Part shown: positions 34,301 through 41,608 of the stretch, piece by piece
Position numbering within the stretch: position 1 is the stretch's first letter
How the letters are laid out: each line of letters begins with the position of its first letter
Source: Terriglobia bacterium
Lineage (GTDB): Bacteria; Acidobacteriota; Polarisedimenticolia; Polarisedimenticolales; JAIQFR01
DNA: 64,000 bases
Reading direction: 5' to 3'
Assembly (NCBI GenBank): GCA_020073205.1
Contig: JAIQFR010000002.1
Coordinates: forward strand, 1 to 64,000
Position numbers and translations under genes: made by a program
The notes under the pieces: generated by a model
What the model saw: the letters and a program-made list of their open reading frames with translations, nothing else
Databases searched by the model: none
Told to the model about the DNA's origin: nothing

Positions 34301-35587
34301 GGTCTCGCTGCCCCGAACTCGGCGCCCGAAACTCTTCGAGGTCATAGGACCGGAGGGAGAGAGAATACCCCGGGCGTCGCCGATGGGTCGGCCGCTCTCA
34401 TCGGTCACGCGGCCCGCGATCGAGGCCCCGAGAACAAGAGGAACGTCGAGCCTCTTGGTCTCGCCGGGGTGCACCGTGACGCCTTCGCGCGTCCACCTCA
34501 CGTAGCGCGGCTCGTCGGCTCGAAGCGTCCAGTAGTGCAGCGGCAAGGGTCGAAAGAGAAAGGTCCCGTCGGGGCCAGAGCGTGCCGTGCGGGTCTCACC
34601 GCCCCCGCGCAGCTCGATCCGCGCCCGCGGCACGGGGCGGAGGGTTTTTGCCTCCACGGTCCGCCCGGCGAGCGCGGAGGGAGGCTCCAGGACGAGCGTC
34701 AGGGCGGTGCCCGGGGCGAGCGGCAGCCGGATCCGGCCCTGCTCGACATATCCTGCTTCCCCGGCATCCGCGACGGCGGTGACGTCTCCGGAGGGCGCGT
34801 CGGAGATCGTGAAGGAGCCGTCCGGACCCGCCTCGACCCACTGCGTGGTCGTGCGTCCGTCGATCCTGACCAGGGCACCTCCCGCTGGCGAGGTGCGATC
34901 GGGTTTGCGGACGACCCCGGCGAGTGGCGCCCCTGTCGCGAGAACGATAGGCGGCATGGACGCGCGTGCCTTGACCCCGGTCCTCCGTGCCGCGATGAAG
35001 CCCGGCTTCTCGACCATCACGACGTTGCCCGTTTCGCTGGCGTCGTCGAAGCGAAAGGCGCCGGCGACGTCGGTCCGCATGAGTCGCGGGGAGGGTTCGA
35101 GATCGAGATCGCCGGCAGGGTTGCCCGGTGCCACCAGGACCACCTCCGCGTCGGCGACGGGGGCTCCCTTCGCGTCGACGACCTTCCCCCCGAGCTTGGC
35201 GGCGGCGCCGAACACGAGATCTCCGAGGTCCGCGGTCTCGGACGCGTCCCACACCCCGGCAACGCACTCCGCAACCCCGCCGCCACCCTCGAGCCGGACG
35301 GTGAAGAGCTTTTCCTTGCCCGCTTCCGCGGGGACGGCGAGGACGAACCCTCCGTCGGTCTTCGTCGTGGTCGAGGCGAGCGGTCGCGGCGGCGGCAGCC
35401 GGCGCGCCTCTCTCCTGGCCTCCTCGAAGGGTGGCTCGTAGGGTAGGGCGGATGCGGTCACCCCGGCGGCGGGCCGATCGCCGAGGAGAACGCGCCCCGT
35501 GAGCTCACCAGCGGCGGGGGGAGCCAGATGAGCGGCGATGAGCAGCGCGCCCGCCGTGGCGATCGAGAGCGACGGTTTTCTCGCCAT
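31373..35587 (-). CDS. Giant secreted carboxypeptidase-regulatory-like repeat protein
   Basis: A 1404-aa protein with a signal peptide (MARKPSLSIATAGALLIAAHLAPPAAG). It is built almost wholly from tandem CarboxypepD_reg/Cna-B-like beta-sandwich units of about 80-95 aa. Repeated cues are G.V.D..G.PVADA.V.L, DG.F.F..L.PG.Y.L and V...G. No catalytic domain, sortase motif or C-terminal barrel is visible. Such proteins are abundant in Acidobacteriota and are probably surface or periplasmic scaffolds. It converges on the kelch gene with an 86-nt gap and separates the two flagellar blocks. Confidence 0.75.
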   Translation of the reverse strand: MARKPSLSIATAGALLIAAHLAPPAAGELTGRVLLGDRPAAGVTASALPYEPPFEEARREARRLPPPRPLASTTTKTDGGFVLAVPAEAGKEKLFTVRLEGGGGVAECVAGVWDASETADLGDLVFGAAAKLGGKVVDAKGAPVADAEVVLVAPGNPAGDLDLEPSPRLMRTDVAGAFRFDDASETGNVVMVEKPGFIAARRTGVKARASMPPIVLATGAPLAGVVRKPDRTSPAGGALVRIDGRTTTQWVEAGPDGSFTISDAPSGDVTAVADAGEAGYVEQGRIRLPLAPGTALTLVLEPPSALAGRTVEAKTLRPVPRARIELRGGGETRTARSGPDGTFLFRPLPLHYWTLRADEPRYVRWTREGVTVHPGETKRLDVPLVLGASIAGRVTDESGRPIGDARGILSPSGPMTSKSFGRRVRGSETPTFRTRPDGTFKATRLTPGPSQILTVSHAECERATLGGINLAPGETKTGVAMVMKRGLVVTGIVKDGEGRPVSGASAKLVWTPGSSGPRRVLQSIASGGSGGMADDRSATTGNEGTFAFLGVAPGEYYLVVEHAGYATQRVGGVKIETAGSPKPVEVTLDPGAVISGRLVRRTGEGAEGLRVLMSTQGRARAAGGKFFFSPNDQVTGPDGAFFIDGLKTGKGYDLQIVGPSGPVAEKEGVTAPASGLTITVAGTGRITGTAMDASDGHPLEEFQVAYEPDRGRGPFRGVARGAAGGPGQAWVRSSLDGAFALEDVPAGTWSVVVTAPGYQPARAGGVTVEEGSTRSGIEVRAIKGATVKGHVADAQTGASVADASVSLSQAGASPGLGAMLDGTSAEDAWTDADGRFEIGGVAPGKQSIRVTHPDYTETTTTVQVAEDGASAEIRLASGSGIVGTVVTDAGPAVAGADVTLSETGGGLGPLAGLSLTGRTSLTDGAGQFRFDHLGPGRYTATASLDLRASAPVTVVLQAGQAQEGLVLRLQTGITLQGTVSGLSDDVMKGASVTANGENSYYQSTAVGAGGTFELDNVPPGVVTLRGSATDTSGSTRVITKQVTAAADQPVLTVDLVFEPGYTLSGQVSRAGQPVASATVVAWLQGRGGRQVSAVSGPDGNYQLTGLQEGTYTVNAASSALSEARSSMRQTVAIASDQKLDIVFPTSSVAGQVVDATSKMPLADATVAIAARDPSTQGGTGRLPATTDSNGRFSFSSLDEGAYTLSTSRPDFELDRRDVTASEPAAGDLVIALKRGAGLGIGVRDGLSGVPLRGVMVRVLGAGGSQVLGSTSISLDSDGQGEIPSLPPGGYSVLAAASGYALVRIDGVAVPSSAVMLTLTPGGDVEIHAGPDTVASGTPACTIATAAGQPALLSIRSSEGAFTMSAPTVELRNVPPGSYVLSVPAVPASVKFTVSEGTKTVVELP

Positions 35588-36023
35588 GAGCGACCCTCCC
35601 TATGCATCCGGCCAATTGCCTATGCCGCTGGCGACGCGTCTTGGCACGCCGCGTGAACAGGAAGGCATGCTGCAACGGTGAGCTGCACGCTGCGCGATCA
35701 GGCGCTTCGTAGCCGAGGAGAACCTGCTGGCGGCTTTGGTCACGGCGGTGACCCTGCGCGACGAAGATGATGCGGCATCAATCATAACCGCCAACGGAAG
35801 GCATTACGAGGTGGCTGGACTGCAAGCTTCTTGCGGAGACCGACCAACTCGGAGGTGGCGCCGCGGATCGCGCTCGTTCGATGGCACTGACGAACGAATC
35901 ACGCTGTCTTACCTTCCCACGACGCCTCGCGAAGCCGCACGGTTGCTGTTCAGTAAGCAGCACCTGCGCCTGGGCCTCGAGAGACCATCCACCTCCCAGT
36001 CGCTGCCCGGCGCACATGCAAAG
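35588..36023. other. Intergenic, partly degraded sequence
   Basis: Apart from the HNH-type fragment listed separately, I find no convincing gene here. Open frames on both strands (for example 35736-36149 +) overlap each other and have shadow-like composition. The promoter of the 1404-aa gene must lie in the first part. Confidence 0.4.
35600..35794 (-). pseudogene. Fragment of HNH-type gene
   Basis: A 64-codon frame contains FSSATKRLIAQRAAHRCSMPSCSR. The form ATK.L.A.RA.HRCS.P.C is the typical N-terminus of small HNH-type nuclease-like proteins, where the CxxxxC starts the zinc knuckle. After the second Cys the similarity stops and the frame ends. The start MAVMIDAASSSSRR looks artificial. 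I read it as a decayed remnant; chance resemblance is possible. Confidence 0.35.
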
Positions 36024-36055
36024 CGGCCCGGGAACGACTCGCCGTTCCCGGGCCG
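36024..36055 (-). terminator. Terminator of flgD-flgE transcript
   Basis: A perfect 12-bp inverted repeat (36024-36035 with 36044-36055, 8-nt loop) lies 22 nt past the flgE stop. On the transcribed strand it is followed by CTTT. It is the most convincing terminator of block B. Confidence 0.75.
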
Positions 36056-36076
36056 GAGCGGTGGGAGATCGATGAC

Positions 36077-37387
36077 CTACCGCTTCAGATTGAGCGCTTC
36101 CTGGATGACCGTGTCGGTCGTGGTGATGATCCGGCTGTTGGCCTGGTAGCCGCGCTCGCTGACGATCAGATCGGTGAACTCCTGGGTGATGTCCACGTTG
36201 GACAGCTCGAGGCTGTTGGACGTCACCATCCCTCGCCCGCCCGAGTTGGCCCCGCCGATCGTGGCGGGCCCCGACGAGTTCGTCTCGATGTACGAGTTCT
36301 GGCCGTTCTTGAGCAGCCCGTTGGGGTTGTTGAACGTGGCGAGGGCGAAGCTGGCCATCTCGAGCGTGACCCCGTTGGTGAAGATCCCGGACACCAGGCC
36401 GTCCTGGTCGATCGTGAGGGTCCGGAGGCGGCCCACCGCGTACCCGTCCTGGTTCGTGGACGAGGTGGCCGACGGGCCGGAGAAGCCGGTGAGGGACGCC
36501 GTGCTGTTCGCATCGAAGAGCCTCCACTCGACCGGCTGCGCCGCGGCGCCGTTCGTCCAGGCCGGGGTGGTGAGCGTCACGTTCGCCGCCGGACCCGTCA
36601 GGTGGCCTTGCGCGTCGAACGTCACGGCGCCCGTCGCGATCTGGAACGGAGTGCCGGCGACGCCCCCCACCACCTCATCGCCGGGAACGGTCGCCGTGTA
36701 GGTCCACTGGTCCCTGAGCCCGTCGGCGTTGGTGTCCACCGGGCGGAAGGTCAGGGTCAGGTTGTGGCGGGCGCCGAGGGAGTCGTAGACCGAGAGCGTG
36801 GACGAGAACGTCTCGGCTTCGTCCGCCCCGGTCGCGGGATCGTCCACCTTCGCGTCCGCGTTCAGGTTGATCGCGGCGGAGACGTATCCCGTCGCCTGCG
36901 GCGGCGCCGTCAGACCCACGGGGATCTGGATGTTCCCGCTGCTCCCCGACGTGACGATGTGATCGTTCGCGTCGCGCTGGGTGTACCCCTGGACGAACTG
37001 CCCGTTGGAGGTCACGAGGTTGCCGTCCTTGTCGAACGTGAAGTTCCCCGCGCGGGTCAGCGAGCGGGCCCCGCTCCGGTCGGCGAGCACGAAGAACCCG
37101 TTCCCCTGGATCGCCACGTCGGAGACGAGGCCTGTGGTCTGGAGCGATCCCTGGCCGAAGATCTGGTCGATACCGGCGATCTGGGTGCCGAGGCCGACCT
37201 GCTGCGGGTTCCCGGCTCCGTTGACGCCGGCGCCGACCCCCGCCTGGCTGAAGATGTCCTGGAAGGTGACCCGGCTCGCCTTGAACCCGACGGTGTTGAC
37301 GTTGGCGAGGTTGTTCCCGATCACGGTCAGCATGTTCGCGTTGGCCTGCAATCCCGACAGTCCGGCATAGAACGAGCTGAATGCCAT
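36077..37387 (-). CDS. flgE: Flagellar hook protein FlgE
   Basis: A 436-aa protein: N-terminal MAFSSFYAGLSGLQANANMLTVIGNNLANVNTVGFKASRVTFQDIF and C-terminal SNSLELSNVDITQEFTDLIVSERGYQANSRIITTTDTVIQEALNLKR, both canonical FlgE. The middle contains IDQDGLVSGIFTNG. It is the hook polymer, capped by FlgD and length-controlled by FliK. It follows flgD by 20 nt. Confidence 0.97.
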   Translation of the reverse strand: MAFSSFYAGLSGLQANANMLTVIGNNLANVNTVGFKASRVTFQDIFSQAGVGAGVNGAGNPQQVGLGTQIAGIDQIFGQGSLQTTGLVSDVAIQGNGFFVLADRSGARSLTRAGNFTFDKDGNLVTSNGQFVQGYTQRDANDHIVTSGSSGNIQIPVGLTAPPQATGYVSAAINLNADAKVDDPATGADEAETFSSTLSVYDSLGARHNLTLTFRPVDTNADGLRDQWTYTATVPGDEVVGGVAGTPFQIATGAVTFDAQGHLTGPAANVTLTTPAWTNGAAAQPVEWRLFDANSTASLTGFSGPSATSSTNQDGYAVGRLRTLTIDQDGLVSGIFTNGVTLEMASFALATFNNPNGLLKNGQNSYIETNSSGPATIGGANSGGRGMVTSNSLELSNVDITQEFTDLIVSERGYQANSRIITTTDTVIQEALNLKR

Positions 37388-37407
37388 GGCGATCCTCCCG
37401 GCGCGGC

Positions 37408-38100
37408 CTACGGTTGGCCCGCGCGGATTTCGATGATGGAGTCGAACGGGATCTCGCGATCGCCCGAAACGAGGGCGATGCTGCTTCCGCTGAAGTTCAC
37501 CCCGTCGATGGAGAGAGACTGGAAGAGCGCGATCTTCATCGGCTGGCCGCTCACGTCGGTGGCGTGCGCCTCGATCCGGTAGCTGCCGTCGGCCAGCTTG
37601 TTGCCGGCGGAGTCCGTCCCGTCCCAGGCCAGCGTGGTCCGGCCGCTGGCGCTGCAGTCGAGATTGAACACCTTGACCGGCGTGCCGTCCGCGGCGTAGA
37701 CCGTCAGGGTCGCCTCGCGCGCGGGCTCGGGCAGCGCGTACACGAGGGTGTCGGGCTTCCCCGCCTTGAGCCGCACCTGGTCGCCGCCGGTGACGAGAGC
37801 CTGCTTGCCGATCAGCCCCAGCGCCTGCGCGTTGATCAGGTTGCCCTGGCCGGCGGCGAGCCCTTGGAGATTCGAGTTGACGTCGATGAGCTGCTCGAGG
37901 CTCGAGAAGGTCGCCATCTGCGCGACGAACTCCTTGTCGTCGGTGGGCGACATCGGGTCCTGGTTCTCGAGCTGGGCGATGAGCAGCTGGAGGAACTGGT
38001 CCTTGCCGAGGGTTTGCGGCTTCGAGCTGCTCGCGGCCGCGGCGGCCTGAGCCGCGCTCGCGGCGCTCTGGACGGGATCGGTGATCGGTGCCGTGTCCAT
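37408..38100 (-). CDS. flgD: Flagellar hook capping protein FlgD
   Basis: A 230-aa protein. The N-terminal export/cap signature LGKDQFLQLLIAQLENQDPMSPTDDKEFVAQMATFSSLEQLIDVN is diagnostic. The C-terminal part is the FlgD Ig-like/Tudor domain (WDGTDSAGNKLADGSYRIEAHA). GAGGAG precedes the ATG by 9 nt. A sigma54-type promoter lies at 38148-38163. Confidence 0.97.
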   Translation of the reverse strand: MDTAPITDPVQSAASAAQAAAAASSSKPQTLGKDQFLQLLIAQLENQDPMSPTDDKEFVAQMATFSSLEQLIDVNSNLQGLAAGQGNLINAQALGLIGKQALVTGGDQVRLKAGKPDTLVYALPEPAREATLTVYAADGTPVKVFNLDCSASGRTTLAWDGTDSAGNKLADGSYRIEAHATDVSGQPMKIALFQSLSIDGVNFSGSSIALVSGDREIPFDSIIEIRAGQP

Positions 38101-38147
38101 CTCGCGATCTCCTCGCGGCGTCGTTTCAGCCGCAGAGACGTCTACCG

Positions 38148-38163
38148 AGCACGCGGCGTGCCA
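38148..38163 (-). promoter_or_regulatory. Sigma54 (-24/-12) promoter of flgD
   Basis: The minus strand reads TGGCACGCCGCGTGCT: perfect TGGCACG -24 element, exact 10-nt GG-to-GC spacing, -12 GTGCT against TTGCA. Transcription would begin near 38137, leaving a 37-nt leader with a ribosome-binding site. It lies in the 154-nt gap between fliK and flgD. Confidence 0.75.
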
Positions 38164-38254
38164 GGCTCGATATCGAGGGATTCACGGGTTTTTGAGGCGA
38201 GGACGGGGAGCGACGGCAACGACCTGCCGCCCGGCGGCGGGCCGAGGCCACGCT

Positions 38255-40423
38255 TCAGACCGTGCGATCGAGTCGGGAGGAAGGTGCTAGAGGACCGGCG
38301 CCGGCGGCCACCGGGTCGCCGAGGGGACCGCGAGGCGCTCGCGGCGAGCCCGACGCCCCGCGGCCTCCCCCCTGCCCGTGGTGCCGAGCGTGGGCGCTCG
38401 GGTCGGTGGACGAGCCGAAGTCGAGGGAGATAGTGGGCTCCTTGAAGCCCGCTCCGAGGAGATCCGCGGAGAGGCGGGCGAGGCGAGGGGCGAGGGCGTC
38501 CACGGCCGACCGAGAGGATGCCAGGATCTCGATCGACACCTGCTTGGCGCGAGTCTCGATGCGAACGCGGACGAGCCCGAGATCGGCGGGCTCGAGGACG
38601 AATCGGACCTCGAGCCGCCCGTCTCCCGGGATCTCGCGTGCTCGGGCGACGATCGCCTGGGCGAGAGCCTCGTGGGATACCGGCGCGACCTCGGGGGCGT
38701 GGACGGCCGGGGCGGCTTGGCGTGCACCCTGGACCGATGAAAGGCTCGCCGTCGCCGAAGGCGGCTGGGTCAGGACGGCGGCCTTCGTCGTGCTCGGGCT
38801 CCCCTGCCGTGCGCCCGGGACGCTCCGCTCGGTGCTCGATCCCGCTTCCTCCGATCGAGGGGAGGCCTCGACGTTTCCCGCAGCCGGCGCCCTGGGTGGC
38901 GATGCCTGTTGCCGGTGGGCGCTCTGTTCCGCCGGCCCGCCGGACAGGTCACGGCCGACCTCGCCCGCGATGGCGGCACGGACCGCTGCGTGGTCTCGAA
39001 TCGCCGACTCGGCGATGCGGAGCGGCCCCCGATCCTCTTCGCCTCCGGGATCTTCCTGCAACGAGCGCGGGTCCTGCGGTTTCGCCTGCGCCGCGAGGCC
39101 GAGAAGAGACCGGCCCGTCATGGCCGGCGCCGTCTCGGCGAGTTCCCGCACACCCGGCGGTGCGGCATCGAGCGGCGCTCCCTTCGCGCTCACGCGGGCG
39201 GAGAGAGCCTCCGTAGCGGACGGTCCCGTGGCGGTAGGGGCGGGCCGCGACGGGTTGCTCCGCTCGGTGGCGTGAGTGCTGCCGGTTGGAGGACGCTCCG
39301 CGGCCGCTCGTCGCGCCGGCGCGGGGTCGCTCGCCGTGTAACCGGATATCGCCGCCTCGACGATTCGGGGGCTCCCGGTCTCCGTCGGCCGCGGGACGGG
39401 CTCCCCCGACGTGCGCGAGGGTACCGGGGCTCGTCCAGCCGTTCGAGCGGGCTCGAGGATCGCATCGGCGCCTCTCTCGGCGGCGTCCTTCGCCCTCGGC
39501 GGCACGACATCGAGCGGCGTTTCCCTCGCGCTCTCGCGTGCGGCGGGGGCCTCCACAGCGGACGGTCCGGTGGTGGAACGGACCGGCCGAGACGGGTTGC
39601 TCCGCTCGACGGCGTGGGAACCTCCGGTTTCCGATGGCCGGAGGGCAGACTCCCCCGAGGAGCGCGCGGGTGCCGGATCTCGTCCCGCCGTTCGAGCGGG
39701 CTCGAGCCTCGAGGCGGTGTCGCGCTCGACGGCATCCCCGGCGCTCGATTGCGGCGTCTCCGGGTCCGCGGTGGACCGCGGGACGGCGGACGCCGAGGGG
39801 CGCGCCGACTTCGTCTGCGGCGTCGCCTCGTCACGTGACGCGATGGGCACGAGCAGCGCGACCTTCGACGCGGTGCCGGGCGCCGTGGCGAGAGCCGGCG
39901 CGGAAGCCGCGGGCTCCCGCGCGACACGGGGAATCGATGCCGGAGAAAGGCGAGAGGTCAACGTCCGGTGCTCGGTCGAGGAAGGGCGCGGGTCGGCGGC
40001 ACTCGGCGCGGAACCCGCCCGGGGCGTGTCCGCGATGTTCCGAATGCAGGGCCGGACGGGCTCCCTCCTCGCGATTCGGCCGGACGGGTGATCCTCGGTG
40101 GACGGCCCCGGCGGCCCGAGCGGCGCGGGCGGGATCGCGGCTTCGCGACGCGCGGACGGCTCCGCGCGGGGAACGGCGGGAGCGGCAGGATTCCCTTCGA
40201 CGAACGGTTGCGGTTTGGCGGCGGTCGTCACGGCCGGTTTCGAGAGATCCTCCGGGACACCCCCGATGTCGCGCGCCGCGGGGAGGAGTATCTCCTCGAG
40301 CACCGAGCGCCACGCCACCGAGATCGCCGTCCCGGGCCTTCGGCCGGCGACCGCCCCCGCGCGCACGACGGGTGCATGGCCCGCCGCCGAAGGCATTCCT
40401 AGGGATTTCGCGCCCATCTCCAC
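38255..40423 (-). CDS. fliK: Flagellar hook-length control protein FliK
   Basis: A 722-aa protein, longer than most FliK. The N-terminal two thirds are low-complexity Ala/Pro/Ser/Arg/Glu, consistent with a disordered ruler. Residues about 240-430 contain an imperfect duplication (LEPARTAGR...SGE...ERSNPSRP...TGPSA.EA). The C-terminus, about 600-690, is the Flg_hook domain: LAQAIVARAREIPGDGRLEVRFVLEPADLGLVRVRIE, VSIEILASSRSAVDALAPRLARLSADLL. The start is GTG with GGAGG 4 nt upstream; ATG two codons later is an alternative. Position before flgD-flgE supports the call. Confidence 0.9.
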   Translation of the reverse strand: MEMGAKSLGMPSAAGHAPVVRAGAVAGRRPGTAISVAWRSVLEEILLPAARDIGGVPEDLSKPAVTTAAKPQPFVEGNPAAPAVPRAEPSARREAAIPPAPLGPPGPSTEDHPSGRIARREPVRPCIRNIADTPRAGSAPSAADPRPSSTEHRTLTSRLSPASIPRVAREPAASAPALATAPGTASKVALLVPIASRDEATPQTKSARPSASAVPRSTADPETPQSSAGDAVERDTASRLEPARTAGRDPAPARSSGESALRPSETGGSHAVERSNPSRPVRSTTGPSAVEAPAARESARETPLDVVPPRAKDAAERGADAILEPARTAGRAPVPSRTSGEPVPRPTETGSPRIVEAAISGYTASDPAPARRAAAERPPTGSTHATERSNPSRPAPTATGPSATEALSARVSAKGAPLDAAPPGVRELAETAPAMTGRSLLGLAAQAKPQDPRSLQEDPGGEEDRGPLRIAESAIRDHAAVRAAIAGEVGRDLSGGPAEQSAHRQQASPPRAPAAGNVEASPRSEEAGSSTERSVPGARQGSPSTTKAAVLTQPPSATASLSSVQGARQAAPAVHAPEVAPVSHEALAQAIVARAREIPGDGRLEVRFVLEPADLGLVRVRIETRAKQVSIEILASSRSAVDALAPRLARLSADLLGAGFKEPTISLDFGSSTDPSAHARHHGQGGGRGASGSPRAPRGPLGDPVAAGAGPLAPSSRLDRTV

Positions 40424-40444
40424 CGCGCCTCCGCGCCGGAGAAG

Positions 40445-40460
40445 AGCAGGGCGCGTGCCA
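40445..40460 (-). promoter_or_regulatory. Sigma54 (-24/-12) promoter of fliK
   Basis: The minus strand reads TGGCACGCGCCCTGCT: perfect -24 TGGCACG, exact 10-nt spacing, -12 CTGCT. The start of transcription would be near 40434, so the leader to the GTG at 40423 is only about 11 nt but contains GGAGG. It lies between the MotE-like gene and fliK. Confidence 0.68.
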
Positions 40461-40508
40461 GGGGCGAAACCGCCGCGCGGCGCGCACGGAGCGCGCCATC
40501 AGCCTGGC

Positions 40509-41150
40509 TCAGCGGCCGGTCTCGGCCGTAGCGCCCGCCGCGTTGCCGCTCCGCTTCCAGATCTCGTAGGAGAGGTCGGCCGCCAGCGCGGGGCTATTCT
40601 GGGTCAGCGAGTCCAGGATCGCCCCCGAGGTCCTCGGCTTCCATCCCATCAGGAGTTCGATCACGGCCTCTTTGTCCCGGGCGGCCAGGGCGGCCAGCGC
40701 CTTCGCCGCCGATTCGGGCTCCATGTTCTCGTAAGCGCGCTGAAGACGAAGGAACGCGTCGATCCTGGGAGGCGGCGCTGCCTTCGTCGAGTTCGCGGAG
40801 AAGGGCGGGGGCACGGGTGACGGCTCGGAGCCCGTGGAGGTCCCGGGGGACGGGGTCTCCGACCCCAGCGCTCCCGGGATCGTGCTCCCGGCAGGGGACG
40901 AAGGCGCACCCGCGGAAGGCGCGATGTCACCGGATTGAGGCGCGGCGGGGACTGGGGTCGACGTGGCGACCGACGTCGGTCCGGCCGCTCCGGGCTCCGC
41001 TGCGATCGCGGCGGGTGCCGCTGCGCGTGGCGGCGGCGCCGCGCCGGGCTTGGCGGAGGTCTCGGACAGCGCTCCCCCCAAGATGAGAAGGGCGACGGCG
41101 GCATCCGCCGCCAGGACCAGAACGACGAACCAGCGCAACACGCTTCTCAT
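40509..41150 (-). CDS. MotE-like protein (MgtE-N-type domain)
   Basis: A 213-aa protein with an N-terminal membrane helix (WFVVLVLAADAAVALLILGGAL), a long Pro/Ala/Ser periplasmic linker, and a C-terminal helical repeat domain: LQRAYENMEPESAAKALAALAARDKEAVIELLMGWKPRTSGAILDSLTQNSPALAADLSYEIWK. This arrangement matches MotE-type flagellar chaperone proteins, which help motor assembly with MotC or MotB. It overlaps the fliJ stop (ATGA). The exact partner is unknown because mot genes are outside the window. Confidence 0.7.
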   Translation of the reverse strand: MRSVLRWFVVLVLAADAAVALLILGGALSETSAKPGAAPPPRAAAPAAIAAEPGAAGPTSVATSTPVPAAPQSGDIAPSAGAPSSPAGSTIPGALGSETPSPGTSTGSEPSPVPPPFSANSTKAAPPPRIDAFLRLQRAYENMEPESAAKALAALAARDKEAVIELLMGWKPRTSGAILDSLTQNSPALAADLSYEIWKRSGNAAGATAETGR

Positions 41151-41608
41151 CCTCGGGCCTCCTCGTCCGAATCACCGCGGCGCGCACGCAGCAGGTGGGT
41201 CTCGTCCAGGTACTTCTGTTCCTCCCGCGACGCCTCCTCGAACCAGCTCTGTCTCCTTCGCTCGCGGATTCTCTCCAGGACGCGGTGCGCCCGCGAGGCG
41301 GCGGCGTGGACCCGCTCGGCCTCCCGCGCCTTCTCGAACGCGGCGGACTCGCGCTCTGCGGCCTCGAAGGCGACCCGGCGCCGTCCCTCGCGCCAGGCGG
41401 CCAGCGCGCGGAGCTCGCGCGGATCCGAGGCGAGATCCGGTGGAAGCGTCGCGGCCTGTGCCTCGTCGTGGGCCCGCTCCAGCGCCTCGCGCCGGCGCTG
41501 GCAATCGAGGGCTTCCGAGATCGCCACCGAGAGAGCGGCGTGGGCTTCACGTCGCTCCGCCGACCGAAGCCGCTCGACCCTCGCCAGACGAAAGACGAAG
41601 CGTCTCAC
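41147..41608 (-). CDS. fliJ: Flagellar export protein FliJ
   Basis: A 153-aa Arg/Glu-rich coiled-coil protein: RRFVFRLARVERLRSAERREAHAAL at the start and EEASREEQKYLDETHLLRARRG at the end fit FliJ. GTG start overlaps the fliI stop (GTGA). FliJ is the central stalk of the FliH-FliI ATPase and escorts chaperones. Identity is based on position and coiled-coil form. Confidence 0.85.
   Translation of the reverse strand: MRRFVFRLARVERLRSAERREAHAALSVAISEALDCQRRREALERAHDEAQAATLPPDLASDPRELRALAAWREGRRRVAFEAAERESAAFEKAREAERVHAAASRAHRVLERIRERRRQSWFEEASREEQKYLDETHLLRARRGDSDEEARG

Noticed and set aside
35642-35657. Plus-strand TGGCACGCCGCGTGAA, sharing 14 bases with the flgD sigma54 site
   Set aside because: The -12 GC is replaced by AA at the right spacing and no convincing plus-strand gene follows; it also lies within the HNH-type fragment.
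35736-36149. 137-aa plus-strand ORF in the gap before flgE
   Set aside because: It runs through the flgE terminator hairpin and the 3' end of flgE and shows no protein-like pattern.
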